Shown: positions 36,594 through 45,949, numbered from the stretch's first letter. The stretch: DNA of 64,000 nucleotides from Streptomyces sp. NBC_00704 (GCF_036226605.1 NZ_CP109000.1:2042501-2106500); one strand, 5' to 3'. Notes: generated from the letters alone by a model not told the origin. Numbers and translations: made by a program.

Positions 36594-36938
36594 ATGGGAT
36601 TCCACAAGAAGCTGGCGGGGGCTCTGGGAGCGACCGCGCTGGCCGTGAGCGGCATCGCGGTGAACGTGGCGGCCGCGGGCCCGGCGGCTGCCGCGGCCTG
36701 CGATCACGTGTCGGCGAGCAACATATCCAACGGGGTTGTCGTGGTCGTCGGCGGCGCGAAGGCGTACAACGAGCCCTCGTCGAAGTGCACGGCGGTGATG
36801 AGCATGGCGCCGGGTCACAACCTGAACGCCTGGTGCTTCACCGTCAACAGCTTCGGCAACCAGTGGGTCCGCGTGAACGAGGGATGGATCTACAGCGGAC
36901 ACCTGGCTCTCAAGTCGGGCACGGTGAAGCACTGCTGA
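36594..36938 (+). CDS. Small secreted SH3-like protein with four cysteines
   Basis: 114 residues from ATG 36594, with GAGG 6 nt upstream. A Sec signal peptide (FHKKLAGALGATALAVSGIA, cleavage probably after the AAAAA run near residue 36) leaves a ~78-residue mature protein with four Cys. The pattern NGVVVVVGGAKAYNEPSSKC and NQWVRVNEGWIYSGHL resembles bacterial SH3b folds. Four cysteines may form two disulfides, and a DsbA-like gene lies just upstream. The longer frame upstream runs through a terminator and is rejected. Function unknown. Confidence 0.8.
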   Translation: MGFHKKLAGALGATALAVSGIAVNVAAAGPAAAAACDHVSASNISNGVVVVVGGAKAYNEPSSKCTAVMSMAPGHNLNAWCFTVNSFGNQWVRVNEGWIYSGHLALKSGTVKHC

Positions 36939-36987
36939 CCGGGGTCCGAACCGGCTGACATCCGGCCGGTTCCGCGACGGCCCGGCA

Positions 36988-37025
36988 CGCCCCCTCGGAA
37001 TTCCGTCATCGGGTCCGAGGGGGCG
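36988..37025 (+). terminator. Intrinsic terminator after the secreted SH3-like gene
   Basis: A perfect 12-bp stem (CGCCCCCTCGGA / TCCGAGGGGGCG) with a 14-nt loop lies 50 nt beyond the stop. Confidence 0.8.
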
Positions 37026-37122
37026 CTTCGTCGTTCGGGAGTCCGTTCGCGTCCGACAGGACGTGCGTCCGATTCGGGAGTTCACTCACGCGCTGGGGTA
37101 CCGATCAGTAACCTGATGCGCC

Positions 37123-38793
37123 GTGACCAGTCGATACAGAGCCTCCACATCGCCCGAGGGAGTCAACTCCCTCTCCCCGCGCCGCCGTACGGTCGTCAAG
37201 GCCGCGGCGGCGACCGCTGTCCTGGCCGGCCCGCTCGCCGCCGCCCTGCCCGCGCGGGCCGCCACGGACACGCCCGCCTTCCTGCACGGCCTCGCCTCCG
37301 GAGACCCCCTGCCCGACGGCGTCCTGCTGTGGACCCGGGTGACGCCCACCGCCGAGGCGGCCCCGGGCTCCGGACTCGGCCCGGACACCGAGGTGAGCTG
37401 GGTCGTCGCCCGGGACAAGGCGCTGACGGACGTCGTCTCCCGGGGGACGACCACCGCGACCGCCGCCTCCGACCACACCGTCAAGGCCGACATCCGCGGC
37501 CTCGCGCCCGCCACCGACTACTGGTTCCGCTTCTCGGCCGGCGGCGTCGACTCCCCGGTGGCGCGCACCCGCACCGCGCCGGCGGCGGACGCGGCGGTGA
37601 GCGGCCTGCGCTTCGGCGTGGTCTCCTGCGCCAACTGGGAGGCCGGCTACTTCTCCGCGTACCGCCACCTCGCGGCCCGCGGCGACCTGGACGCCTGGCT
37701 GCACCTCGGCGACTACATCTACGAGTACGGCACCGGCCAGTACGGCACGCGCGGCACCGTCGTCCGCCAGACAGCGCCCACCCACGAGATCCTCACGCTC
37801 GCCGACTACCGCACCCGGCACGGCACGTACAAAACCGACCCGGACCTCCAGTCGCTGCACGCCAAGGCCCCGGTCATCGCGATCTGGGACGACCACGAGT
37901 TCGCCAACGACACCTGGTCGGGCGGCGCGGAGAACCACACCGAGGGTGCCGAGGGCGCCTGGTCGGCCCGTCAGGCGGCCGCCAAGCAGGCCTACTTCGA
38001 GTGGATGCCGGTCCGCCCCGCGATAGCCGGCACCACCTACCGCCGGCTGCGCTTCGGCAAGCTCGCCGACCTGTCGCTGCTCGATCTGCGGTCCTTCCGC
38101 TCCCAGCAGGTCGCCGTCGGCAAGGGCGCCGTGGACGACCCGGACCGCACGATCACCGGCCGAGCCCAACTGGACTGGCTGAAGGCCGGGCTGAAGGCGT
38201 CCGACACCGCCTGGCGGCTGGTCGGCAACTCGGTGATGATCTCGCCGTTCGTGATCGGCTCCCTCTCCGCGGACCTGTTCAAGCCGCTCGCCAAGCTGCT
38301 CGGGCTGCCCGAGGACGGCCTCGGCCTCAACACCGACCAGTGGGACGGTTACACCGACGACCGCCGTGAACTCCTCGCCCATCTGCGCTCGAACGCCATC
38401 CGCAACACGGTCTTCCTGACCGGCGACATCCACATGGCGTGGGCCAACGACGTGCCGGTGGACGCCGGGACCTACCCCCTGTCGGCCTCGGCCGCCGCGG
38501 AGTTCGTGGTCACCTCGATGACCTCCGACAACCTCGACGACATCGTGAAGGTCCCCGAGGGCGTCCTCACCGCGGTCGCCTCCCCGGTCATCCGGGCCGC
38601 CAACCGGCATGTGCACTTCGTGGACACCGACCGGCACGGCTACGGCGTCCTGGACGTCACCGCCGAACGCGCGCAGATGGACTACTACGTCGTGTCCGAC
38701 CGGACCAACCCCGCCGCGACCTCCTCGTGGTCGCGCTCGTACCGCACGCGCAGCGGCACGCAGAAGGTGGAGCGCACGTACGACCCGGTGTAG
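37123..38793 (+). CDS. phoD: PhoD-type alkaline phosphatase, Tat-exported
   Basis: 556 residues from GTG. Twin-arginine signal: [20 protein letters not shown] then ALPARAATD. An N-terminal fibronectin-like PhoD domain ([19 protein letters not shown]) precedes the Ca2+/Fe3+ metallophosphatase core with [24 protein letters not shown] and the His-containing [13 protein letters not shown]. Releases phosphate from phosphodi- and monoesters outside the cell. The family is Pho-regulated in Streptomyces; one GTTCAC-like hexamer at 37080 is too little to call a PHO box. Confidence 0.95.
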   Translation: MTSRYRASTSPEGVNSLSPRRRTVVKAAAATAVLAGPLAAALPARAATDTPAFLHGLASGDPLPDGVLLWTRVTPTAEAAPGSGLGPDTEVSWVVARDKALTDVVSRGTTTATAASDHTVKADIRGLAPATDYWFRFSAGGVDSPVARTRTAPAADAAVSGLRFGVVSCANWEAGYFSAYRHLAARGDLDAWLHLGDYIYEYGTGQYGTRGTVVRQTAPTHEILTLADYRTRHGTYKTDPDLQSLHAKAPVIAIWDDHEFANDTWSGGAENHTEGAEGAWSARQAAAKQAYFEWMPVRPAIAGTTYRRLRFGKLADLSLLDLRSFRSQQVAVGKGAVDDPDRTITGRAQLDWLKAGLKASDTAWRLVGNSVMISPFVIGSLSADLFKPLAKLLGLPEDGLGLNTDQWDGYTDDRRELLAHLRSNAIRNTVFLTGDIHMAWANDVPVDAGTYPLSASAAAEFVVTSMTSDNLDDIVKVPEGVLTAVASPVIRAANRHVHFVDTDRHGYGVLDVTAERAQMDYYVVSDRTNPAATSSWSRSYRTRSGTQKVERTYDPV

Positions 38794-38808
38794 CCGGGCG
38801 GCCGGGCG

Positions 38809-38832
38809 GCCGGGCGGACCCCTCCGCCCGGC
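38809..38832 (+). terminator. Intrinsic terminator after phoD
   Basis: A perfect 10-bp stem (GCCGGGCGGA / TCCGCCCGGC) with loop CCCC lies 15 nt beyond the phoD stop, preceded by repeated GGGCGGCC units. Confidence 0.75.
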
Positions 38833-38897
38833 GGTCCGGTCCCGGGACTCCGGCTCACGGGCCTCCGGGCACGGGGCTCCGGCTCACGGGGCTCCGG

Positions 38898-39467
38898 TCA
38901 CAGGGTGCCGAGGAAGCCGAGCGCCACCCGCCAGGTGGCCTCGGCGGCCTCCTCGTCGTAGTCGGGCAGGCCGGGGTCGGTGTACAGGTGGCCGGCGCCC
39001 GCGTACCGGTACACCTCCACGTCGGCGCCGGCCCGGCCCATCTGCAGGTACCAGGCGCTCAGCCAGTCGTCGGTCTCGAACGGGTCCGGCTCGGCCACGT
39101 GCAGCTGTACCGGCAGGTCGTCCACCGTGACGTTCGGCGCGAGGTCCGAGGTGCCGTGCAGGAGCAGCAGGCCGCGGGCCTTGTCGTCGCCGAGGGCGAG
39201 GGTCTGGGCGATCGACGCGCCCAGCGAGAACCCGGCGTACACCAGCCCGCGCTCCGAGTAGGGCGCGGCGGCCAGCACGGCTCTCCTCAGCAGCTCGTCC
39301 TTGCCGATCTCCTCCTTGTACGCCATGCCCTCCTCGACCGTGTCGAACGTGCGCCCGTCGAAGAGGTCCGGGGTGCTGACCTCGTGTCCGGCGGCGCGCA
39401 GCCGGTCCGCCGCGGCGGACACCGCGGGCCGCGGACCGTAGGTCGAATGGAAGAGCATGATGTTCAT
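38898..39467 (-). CDS. Dienelactone hydrolase family protein
   Basis: 189 residues from ATG 39467 (MNIMLFHSTYGPRP); an earlier in-frame start lacks support. Alpha/beta-hydrolase with the nucleophile elbow AGFSLGASIAQTLA (Ser rather than the Cys of classical dienelactone hydrolases), an acid in PDPFETDDW and the catalytic His in YAGAGHLYTDPG. Substrate unknown. Convergent with phoD and divergent from the MscS gene. Confidence 0.88.
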   Translation of the reverse strand: MNIMLFHSTYGPRPAVSAAADRLRAAGHEVSTPDLFDGRTFDTVEEGMAYKEEIGKDELLRRAVLAAAPYSERGLVYAGFSLGASIAQTLALGDDKARGLLLLHGTSDLAPNVTVDDLPVQLHVAEPDPFETDDWLSAWYLQMGRAGADVEVYRYAGAGHLYTDPGLPDYDEEAAEATWRVALGFLGTL

Positions 39468-39541
39468 GCGCCCATGGTGCCAGCCTGCGCTGACAGCGCC
39501 GCGCGTGCGCCTCCTCACAGAAGTGGCAGGTTCAAGGCCGG

Positions 39542-40678
39542 GTGGACCCGGTTACGTTCGAAGGCATGGAGAACCTGCTCCGCCCCGTGATCGTGGTGGG
39601 CGGATCGGTGGTGCTCACCTTCCTCATCGGCTGGGCCACCGACCGTCTGCTGTGCAAGGCCGACCGACGGCACCCCGAGACCTCACTCTGGGGGCTGCTG
39701 CGCCGTGGTCGCATCCCGTATCAGCTGGTGCTGTGCGCGGCGATGCTGAGAGGCTCCTACGACCAGGCGCAGATGCTGGAGGACCACAAGGTCGGCATCG
39801 GCCGCACTCTCACCCTGGTGCTGATCGGCTCGGCCGCCTGGCTGGTGATCCGGATCGCCGGGGCGGTCGTCGAGACGTCGTACTCGCACTACGCGCGCAT
39901 GCACCGCGACGCGGCCCGGGTGCGCAGGGTGCGGACCCAGGTGTCGCTGATCATGCGGGTGGTCTCGGCCGTCGTCGGCACGGTCGCGGCCGCCGCGATG
40001 CTGCTGACCTTCCCCGCGATGCGCGCGGCGGGCGCCTCCCTGCTGGCCTCGGCCGGGATCCTCGGCATCGTCGCCGGTGTGGCCGCCCAGTCCACGCTGA
40101 GCAACCTGTTCGCCGGCCTGCAGATCGCGTTCGGCGACATGGTGCGCATCGGCGACACGGTCGTGGTGGACGGCGAGTGGGGCACGGTCGAGGAGATCAC
40201 CCTGACCTTCCTGACCGTGCGCACCTGGGACGAGCGCCGCATCACGATGCCCGTGTCGTACTTCACGTCGAAGCCGTTCGAGAACTGGTCGCGCGGCACG
40301 CCGCAGATGACCGGCATCGTCTACTGGCACGTCGACCACGCGGCGCCGCTGGAGGCGATGCGGGAGAAGCTGCGCGACATCCTGCGCGAGTGCCCGGCCT
40401 GGGACGGCCGCGCCTACGGTCTGGACGTCACCGACACCACGCCCAACACCATGCAGGTGCGGGCGCTGGTCACGGCCAAGGACTCCGACGACATCTGGAC
40501 GGTACGGGTCAGGGTCCGCGAGGAGATGATCCGCTGGCTGTCGAAGGAGCACCCGTACGCGCTGCCGCGGGTCAACACCGCGCACGCGGCCGTACCGCCG
40601 GGCCGTCTGCCGGCCCAGAGCTCCTCCCCCGACGGCGTGGCCCGCCGCACCTCCGAAGCACCCCGCACGCCCCGCTGA
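39542..40678 (+). CDS. Mechanosensitive ion channel, MscS family
   Basis: 378 residues. Helices near the N-terminus (VIVVGGSVVLTFLIGWATD; LTLVLIGSAAWLVIRIAGAV; RVVSAVVGTVAAAAMLLTF) lead to the pore helix GASLLASAGILGIVAGVAAQ and the MscS beta-domain (IAFGDMVRIGDTVVVDGEWG, VEEITLTFLTVRTWDERRI). Releases solutes on hypo-osmotic shock. The GTG at 39542 has AAGG 4 nt upstream; ATG 39566 is an alternative but its GAAGG is only 1 nt away. The last residues (PRTPR) fall in a 35-bp duplication. Confidence 0.9.
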   Translation: MDPVTFEGMENLLRPVIVVGGSVVLTFLIGWATDRLLCKADRRHPETSLWGLLRRGRIPYQLVLCAAMLRGSYDQAQMLEDHKVGIGRTLTLVLIGSAAWLVIRIAGAVVETSYSHYARMHRDAARVRRVRTQVSLIMRVVSAVVGTVAAAAMLLTFPAMRAAGASLLASAGILGIVAGVAAQSTLSNLFAGLQIAFGDMVRIGDTVVVDGEWGTVEEITLTFLTVRTWDERRITMPVSYFTSKPFENWSRGTPQMTGIVYWHVDHAAPLEAMREKLRDILRECPAWDGRAYGLDVTDTTPNTMQVRALVTAKDSDDIWTVRVRVREEMIRWLSKEHPYALPRVNTAHAAVPPGRLPAQSSSPDGVARRTSEAPRTPR

Positions 40679-40731
40679 ACGCCGAAACCGTCCCACGCCG
40701 CACGCCCCGCTGAACACCGAAACCGTCCCAC
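40664..40731. repeat. 35-bp tandem duplication across the mscS stop codon
   Basis: The 33-nt block at 40664-40696 recurs at 40699-40731 with one mismatch, separated by 2 nt. Copy 1 carries the real stop TGA and copy 2 repeats CGCTGA outside the gene, so this looks like a recent 3'-end duplication. Confidence 0.85.
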
Positions 40732-40762
40732 CCGGCGCCCCCGCCGGCCGGGACGGCTTCGG
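40717..40762. terminator. Intrinsic terminator after mscS
   Basis: CCGAAACCGTCCC (40717-40729) pairs with GGGACGGCTTCGG (40750-40762) with one mismatch. The loop contains a second stem, CCGGCG/CGCCGG. It uses the duplicated block as its left arm. Confidence 0.7.
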
Positions 40763-40787
40763 CGGCCCCCCACGGCTTCGACGCGTC

Positions 40788-40877
40788 GGAGTGGCTTCGA
40801 CGGCTGGAGTGCCTTCAGCGGCCGGAGTGACTTCGGCAGCCGGAGTGACTTCGGCGGCCGGAGTGACTTCGGCGGCC
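40788..40877. repeat. Five 18-bp tandem repeats
   Basis: Units start at 40788, 40806, 40824, 40842 and 40860. The last two are identical (GGAGTGACTTCGGCGGCC) and earlier ones differ at a few bases, so the array seems to expand at its right end. Confidence 0.85.
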
Positions 40878-41036
40878 TGGAAGGTCGCGCGTCCCGGCGG
40901 CGACCAGGCGTGCGCCGGATGGCGGCCCTCGGCGCCGGGTGGCGGCCGTGCCGGCGAGGCGCGCGCCGCCCGCCCGGCCGGCGCGGGTCTCGCCGAGGCG
41001 CCTACCGCACAGCCCCGGCCGGACCGTCGGCCGGCC

Positions 41037-42623
41037 TCAGCGCAGGCTGCGCACGTCCAGGTGACGCAGCACCCGGTCGACGATCTCGGGGTCGGCGCCG
41101 GTCTCGTTGCGGGCGGCGACCACCTCGTGCCGGGCCGCGCTCAGCATCTCGTTCTGGATCCGCCGGACCCGCTTGAGCCGGCGCACCCGCTGCTCGTGAC
41201 CCTCGCGCCGCTCGTCCTCCCCGACGTCCGGACTGATCCGCAGCCCGATGTCGAAGGCCCGGCGCAGCATCTGCTCGGCCAGTTCCTCGGAGAGGTCCTC
41301 CTCGGACTCGATCTCGCGCAGCCGCTTCTTCGCCGCCGTCGCGGCCCGCACCGCCAGCTCCTTCTCGAACTCCTTCTCCCGGCCGGTGTCGGCCTGCACG
41401 CCGAGCCGCTTCACCAGCCACGGCAGGGTGAGCCCCTGGAGCACCAGCGTCGCCATGATCACGCCGAACGCGATGAAGACGATCACGTCCCGTTCCGGGA
41501 AGGGGCCCCCGTCGTCGGTCTTCAGCGGGACGGCCAGCGCCAGCGCCACCGAGGCCACTCCCCGCATCCCGGACCACCACATGACGACGGTCTCGCGCCA
41601 GTTGGTCGGGATGTCCTCCAGGTGGTCCTTCCTGGCGTGCAGGCGTTGCGTCAGCCAGGTCGCCGGCATGAGCCACAGCAGCCGTACGACGACGACCACC
41701 GCCACGATCACCCCGGCCCACCCGAGCATCTCCTCCCACCGCCCGGCGGCCGTGCGGATCGCGTTGTGCAGTTCCAGGCCGATCAGTCCGAAGGCGACGC
41801 CCGTGACGAGGGTGTCGATGATGTCCCAGAAGGTGTGGCCGGCCAGCCGGGTCAGCACGTCGTCGGGATCGGTGGCGTACTCGGCGAGGAACAGGGCGGT
41901 CGTCAGCACGGCCAGCACCCCGGACCCGTGGAACTCCTCCGCCAGCACGTACGAGGCGTACGGCACCAGCAGCGTCAGGCCGATCTGCAGCGTGGTGTCA
42001 CCGAGGACGTCCAGCAGCCGGTTGGCGCCCCAGCCGAGCGCGACGCCCACGACCACGGCCACCACGGCGGACAGCACCAGGTCGAGCCCGGCCCGCCAGG
42101 GCGAGAAGCTCCCGCTCACGGCCGCCGCGATCGCGACGTGGTAGAGCACGATGGCCGTGACGTCGTTGAACAGCCCCTCGCCCTCCAGGATGGACACCAG
42201 CCGGCGGGGCAGGCCGAGCTGTCCGGCCACGGCGGTCGCCGCCACGGGGTCCGGAGGCGCGACGAGCGCCCCCAGCGCGACGGCGGCGGCCAGCGGCAGG
42301 CCGGGCACGATGGTGTGGGCCACGGCCGCCACGCAGATCGTGGTGACGAAGACGAGCGCCACGGCGAGCAGGAAGATGGGCCGCACGTTCGCGGCGAACT
42401 GGCGCCAGGAGGTCCGCCGCACCGCCGCGTACAGCAGCGGCGGCAGCAGGAGGGGCAGGATCAGGTCGGGCGGGACTTCCACGTTGGGCACGAAGTCGAG
42501 CACCGCGAGGACGATCCCCAGCAGGGTCATCAGCACCGGAGCGGGCAGTCCGAACCGGTCCCCGACGGGGACGCTCACCACGGCCCCGAGCAGCAGGACG
42601 AACAACAGGGCCAACTGATCCAC
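41037..42623 (-). CDS. Na+/H+ antiporter, CPA1/NhaP family
   Basis: 528 residues. About 12 membrane helices, beginning MDQLALLFVLLLGAVVSVPV. The CPA1 ion-site motif is GEGLFNDVTAIVLYHVAIAA with the conserved Asn-Asp, preceded by ALVAPPDPVAATAVAGQLG; a second conserved patch is VVMWWSGMRGVASVALALAV. The C-terminal ~115 residues are a charged cytoplasmic helical domain (KEFEKELAVRAATAAKKRLR) that may sense pH. Exchanges Na+ for H+ for pH and salt homeostasis. Confidence 0.93.
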   Translation of the reverse strand: MDQLALLFVLLLGAVVSVPVGDRFGLPAPVLMTLLGIVLAVLDFVPNVEVPPDLILPLLLPPLLYAAVRRTSWRQFAANVRPIFLLAVALVFVTTICVAAVAHTIVPGLPLAAAVALGALVAPPDPVAATAVAGQLGLPRRLVSILEGEGLFNDVTAIVLYHVAIAAAVSGSFSPWRAGLDLVLSAVVAVVVGVALGWGANRLLDVLGDTTLQIGLTLLVPYASYVLAEEFHGSGVLAVLTTALFLAEYATDPDDVLTRLAGHTFWDIIDTLVTGVAFGLIGLELHNAIRTAAGRWEEMLGWAGVIVAVVVVVRLLWLMPATWLTQRLHARKDHLEDIPTNWRETVVMWWSGMRGVASVALALAVPLKTDDGGPFPERDVIVFIAFGVIMATLVLQGLTLPWLVKRLGVQADTGREKEFEKELAVRAATAAKKRLREIESEEDLSEELAEQMLRRAFDIGLRISPDVGEDERREGHEQRVRRLKRVRRIQNEMLSAARHEVVAARNETGADPEIVDRVLRHLDVRSLR

Positions 42624-42689
42624 GGTCAGCGCTCCGGGTCTAGACGATCAAGAACCTCCGGACCCCCAGCGTCGCACGCCTCGCGCCCG

Positions 42690-43160
42690 CTACAGCGAAC
42701 GCCGCATGGACCGGTGCGGGATGCCCGCCTCCAGGTCCTCCGGTCCGTAGGCCTTGTACCCCAGCCGTTCGTAGAATCCCAACGCGTGCGTCTGCGCGTG
42801 CAGGTCCACCGCCGCGAGCCCGCGCGCGCGTGCCGCGTCCTCGATGCCCCGCACCAGCGCCGCGCCGACGCCCAGCCCGCGCGCCTCGCGGGTCACGGCG
42901 AGCCGCCCCAGCGAGCCGACCGACGGATCGCCGGTCCTGGGCGCGGCCGCCTCGCCGTACAGCAGGCGTCCGGCGCCGAGCGGCCGCCCGTCGTCGGCGA
43001 CCGCCAGCACGTGCACGGCGCCGGCGTCGTGCTCGTCGTACTCCAGGTCCTCGGGGACGCCCTGCTCGCCGACGAAGACCTCCTTGCGGACGGCGAAGCA
43101 CGCCTCCCGGTCGGCGAGGTCCCCGGCGACACGCACCGTGTACGCGGGCGCGCCGGTCAT
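42690..43160 (-). CDS. GNAT family N-acetyltransferase (ElaA-like)
   Basis: 156 residues from ATG overlapping the rluD-type gene stop (ATGA). N-terminal [20 protein letters not shown] is the ElaA-type start, followed by [20 protein letters not shown], the acetyl-CoA binding loop, and [15 protein letters not shown]. Acetylates an unknown amine. Translational coupling to the pseudouridine synthase is probably only organisational. Confidence 0.9.
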   Translation of the reverse strand: MTGAPAYTVRVAGDLADREACFAVRKEVFVGEQGVPEDLEYDEHDAGAVHVLAVADDGRPLGAGRLLYGEAAAPRTGDPSVGSLGRLAVTREARGLGVGAALVRGIEDAARARGLAAVDLHAQTHALGFYERLGYKAYGPEDLEAGIPHRSMRRSL

Positions 43161-44101
43161 CCGTAGGTCTCCTCGCGGACCTGGTCGAGGGCCTTGGCCA
43201 GGTCCTCGGGGTAGTCGCTGGCGAACTCCGCCCACTGCCCGTCGCCGGGGTGCTCGAAGCCGAGCCGCACGGCGTGCAGCCACTGCCGGGTGAGGCCCAG
43301 CCGCTTGGCGAGGGTGGGGTCCGCGCCGTACGTCAGGTCCCCCACGCAGGGGTGGCGGTGGGCGGCCATGTGCACGCGGATCTGGTGCGTGCGGCCCGTC
43401 TCCAGCTTCACGTCCAGCAGGGAGGCCGCGCGGAACGCCTCGATCAGGTCGTAGTGCGTGACGGACGGCTTGCCCTCGGCCGTGACCGCCCACTTGTAGT
43501 CGTGCTGGGGGTGGCGGCCGATGGGGGCGTCGATGGTGCCGCTGGTCGGGTCGGGATGGCCCTGGACGAGCGTGTGGTAGCGCTTGTCGACCGTGCGCTC
43601 CTTGAACTGGCGCTTCAGCGACGTGTACGCCCGCTCCGACTTGGCGACGACCATCAGGCCGGACGTGCCGACGTCCAGGCGGTGCACGATGCCCTGGCGC
43701 TCGGCCGCGCCGGAGGTGGAGATCCGGTAGCCGGCGGCGGCCAGCCCGCCGATCACCGTCGGCCCGCTCCAGCCGGGCGAGGGGTGCGCGGCCACGCCGA
43801 CCGGCTTGACGATGACGACCACGTCGTCGTCGTCATGGACGATCTCCATGCCCTCGACCGGCTCGGCGACGATCTGCACCGGCGCCGGGGCCTGGGGCAT
43901 CTCTACCTCCAGCCAGGCGCCGCCGCTGACCCGCTCGGACTTGCCGACCACCGAGCCGTCGACCATGACCTTCCCCGCCGCGGCCAGCTCGGCGGCCTTC
44001 GTACGGGAGAAGCCGAACATGCGGGAGATGGCGGCGTCGACGCGCTCGCCCTCCAGGCCGTCCGGCACGGGCAGGGTACGGATCTCGGGAATCGTGCTCA
44101 C
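43157..44101 (-). CDS. RluA-family 23S rRNA pseudouridine synthase (RluD-like)
   Basis: 314 residues from GTG. The N-terminal S4 RNA-binding domain ([37 protein letters not shown]) is followed by the catalytic domain with the Asp motif [19 protein letters not shown] and [20 protein letters not shown]. Isomerises specific uridines in large-subunit rRNA; RluD-type by domain order. It sits between lspA and the GNAT gene, a common bacterial neighbourhood (lspA-rluD). Confidence 0.93.
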   Translation of the reverse strand: MSTIPEIRTLPVPDGLEGERVDAAISRMFGFSRTKAAELAAAGKVMVDGSVVGKSERVSGGAWLEVEMPQAPAPVQIVAEPVEGMEIVHDDDDVVVIVKPVGVAAHPSPGWSGPTVIGGLAAAGYRISTSGAAERQGIVHRLDVGTSGLMVVAKSERAYTSLKRQFKERTVDKRYHTLVQGHPDPTSGTIDAPIGRHPQHDYKWAVTAEGKPSVTHYDLIEAFRAASLLDVKLETGRTHQIRVHMAAHRHPCVGDLTYGADPTLAKRLGLTRQWLHAVRLGFEHPGDGQWAEFASDYPEDLAKALDQVREETYG

Positions 44102-44229
44102 CCGTCGAGTATGCAGGACGGGCACGACACCGCCGCACGGCCCTGTGGACGACCGCCCCCGCCGGACGGCCGGATCGCGCCCCCGGGAGGCCGGTCCGGG
44201 CCCCCGCGCGCGGGGCTCGGGCGCGGGGC

Positions 44230-44826
44230 TCAGTCCTTGTGGACGGTGCCGTCCGGGTCCAGACCGCGGAACGACAGCAGCACGATCAGGATGCCGCCGC
44301 ACACGATCGCCGAGTCGGCGAGGTTGAAGACCGCGAAGTGCTTCGGCGCGATGAAGTCCACGACGGCGCCCTCGAAGACCCCCGGCGCGCGGAAGATCCG
44401 GTCGGTGAGGTTGCCCAGAGCACCGCCCAGCAGCAGGCCCAGGGCGATCGCCCAGGGCAGGCTGTAGAGCTTGCGGGCGAGCCGGGCGATCACCACGATC
44501 ACGGCCGCGGCGATCACCGTGAAGATCACGGTGAAGGCCTCGCCGAAGCCGAAGGCCGCGCCGGCGTTGCGGATCGCCTCGAACCGGAGCCAGTCCCCGA
44601 CGATCTCGATCGGCGCGTGGTGCTCCAGCCTGGCGACCACGAGCATCTTGCTCACCAGGTCGAGCGCGTAGGCGAACGCGGCCACGGTGAAGAGCACGGC
44701 GATACGGCGCTTGCCCCCGGGCCGCGCCCCGGCGCCCTCCTGCTCACCCGGGCCGGACGACTGCTCCGGCTCGGATCCCGTCTCTGGGGTGTCCGGCGTA
44801 CCGATGACGCGCTCCGCCTCTGCCAC
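44230..44826 (-). CDS. lspA: Lipoprotein signal peptidase (signal peptidase II)
   Basis: Cleaves the signal peptide of lipid-modified prolipoproteins. 198 residues from GTG, with GAGGG 7 nt upstream. After a ~40-residue polar head there are four helices. Catalytic aspartates lie in [14 protein letters not shown] and [13 protein letters not shown], with the conserved Asn in [14 protein letters not shown]. Works after Lgt (gene at 2886). First gene of an lspA-rluD-GNAT group. Confidence 0.96.
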   Translation of the reverse strand: MAEAERVIGTPDTPETGSEPEQSSGPGEQEGAGARPGGKRRIAVLFTVAAFAYALDLVSKMLVVARLEHHAPIEIVGDWLRFEAIRNAGAAFGFGEAFTVIFTVIAAAVIVVIARLARKLYSLPWAIALGLLLGGALGNLTDRIFRAPGVFEGAVVDFIAPKHFAVFNLADSAIVCGGILIVLLSFRGLDPDGTVHKD

Positions 44827-44893
44827 GTGAGTCCCTCAACCTAGGTGCCTGACTGAGGACGAGGGTACGGCACACCCCCCGGCCGTCAGGCGA

Positions 44894-45949
44894 TCAGTAC
44901 CGGCGCTCCTGCTTCTGCTTGCACTCGACGCACAGGGTGGCCCGCGGGAAGGCCTGCATGCGGGCCTTGCCGATGGCGTTCCCGCAGTTCTCGCACAGTC
45001 CGTAGGTGCCGGCGTCCAGCCGCTCCAGGGCGTGCTCGGTCTGGTCGAGCATCTCGCGCGCGTTGGCGGCCAGCGCCAGTTCGTGCTCGCGTGTGATGTT
45101 CTTGGTGCCGGTGTCGGCCTGGTCGTCGCCGGCGCCGTCCCCCGAGTCGCGCATCAGGCCCATCAGGGCCGCCTCGGACGAGGACAGTTCCGCGCGCAGC
45201 CTCTCCATCTCGGACTGCAGCTCCGCGCGGGCCTCCTCGACCTCCTCCGGCGTCCACGGATCCTCACCGGGGCGCACCGCCAGCTCGCCAGGCTCCGCCG
45301 CCGCGAGGCGTGCCTTGGGGACAGCGGTCTTCGCCGCCGTGGCCGTACCCGGAGTCTTCTTCGCAACCACAGTCGTGGCTCCCGTCTGCTCCGCGGCCGA
45401 GGCCGCGCCCACCTTCTTGGCCGTGTTCTTCCTGCCCGCGCTGGTCGCCGCCACGCCCTTGGAGCCGACGGCCTTCCCGGCCGCCGCCTTCGTGGCGGCG
45501 GTCTTCCCGGCGCCCGCCTTCTTCGCCGCCGTCCTCCCGGCGGCCGTCCTGCCGGCAGCCGCCTTCTTCGCCGCGGCCTTCTCCGCGGCCTTCTCCGGGG
45601 CCTTCTCCGGGGCGGTCACCGCCACGCCAGACGTCTGCGGGACGGTCTCCTCCGACACGGCTGCATCCGGGACGGCCTCCTCCGGGACGGTCTGCGCCAC
45701 GCCGGTCCTCTTCGCCGCGGTCCTCTTCGCCGCGGCCCGCTTCGTGGCGGGCGCCCTCGCGGCCGCCGTCTTCGCCGCCGCCGTCTTCGCGGCGCCCGTC
45801 TTCGCGGCCGTAGTCTTCGCGGTCTTCCCCGCGGCGGCGGGCCGCGCCGTCTTCACGGCCCGCCCCGCCTTCGCGTCCCTGGCCGCGCCGGAGGCATCCG
45901 TGTCCCGGTCGGACGCCGACTGCTGTACGGCGGTCTTCTTCGCCACCAT
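44894..45949 (-). CDS. DksA/TraR zinc-finger protein with histone-like Lys/Ala N-terminal tail
   Basis: 351 residues from ATG, with AAGGGG 8 nt upstream. Residues ~1-230 are a low-complexity Ala/Lys/Thr-rich tail of KTAAAKTAAA, RAAAKRTAAK and KKAGAGKTAATK type repeats, resembling histone H1-like and HupS-type DNA-binding tails. Residues ~235-350 form a DksA/TraR module: acidic coiled coil (EVEEARAELQSEMERLRAEL) and a Cys4 zinc finger, CENCGNAIG and LCVECKQKQ. It probably acts at RNA polymerase or the nucleoid. The fusion is unusual. Confidence 0.88.
   Translation of the reverse strand: MVAKKTAVQQSASDRDTDASGAARDAKAGRAVKTARPAAAGKTAKTTAAKTGAAKTAAAKTAAARAPATKRAAAKRTAAKRTGVAQTVPEEAVPDAAVSEETVPQTSGVAVTAPEKAPEKAAEKAAAKKAAAGRTAAGRTAAKKAGAGKTAATKAAAGKAVGSKGVAATSAGRKNTAKKVGAASAAEQTGATTVVAKKTPGTATAAKTAVPKARLAAAEPGELAVRPGEDPWTPEEVEEARAELQSEMERLRAELSSSEAALMGLMRDSGDGAGDDQADTGTKNITREHELALAANAREMLDQTEHALERLDAGTYGLCENCGNAIGKARMQAFPRATLCVECKQKQERRY

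Larger units (their letters stand above)
40679..41036. other. Non-coding interval between mscS and the antiporter gene
   Basis: The 358-bp interval holds the second duplication copy, a large hairpin terminator, five 18-bp tandem repeats and a short unremarkable GC-rich stretch (40878-41036). An open frame through the repeats (SAAGVT units) runs antisense into the antiporter gene and is not believed. Confidence 0.7.

Noticed and set aside
37080..37090. Possible PHO box upstream of phoD
   Set aside because: Only a single GTTCAC-like unit is visible; a PhoP site needs at least two direct repeats at 11-nt spacing.
40791..43166. A 791-residue open frame through the 18-bp repeats and antisense to the antiporter gene
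   Set aside because: No ribosome site, biased composition, and it crosses a real 528-residue antiporter and part of a GNAT gene on the other strand.
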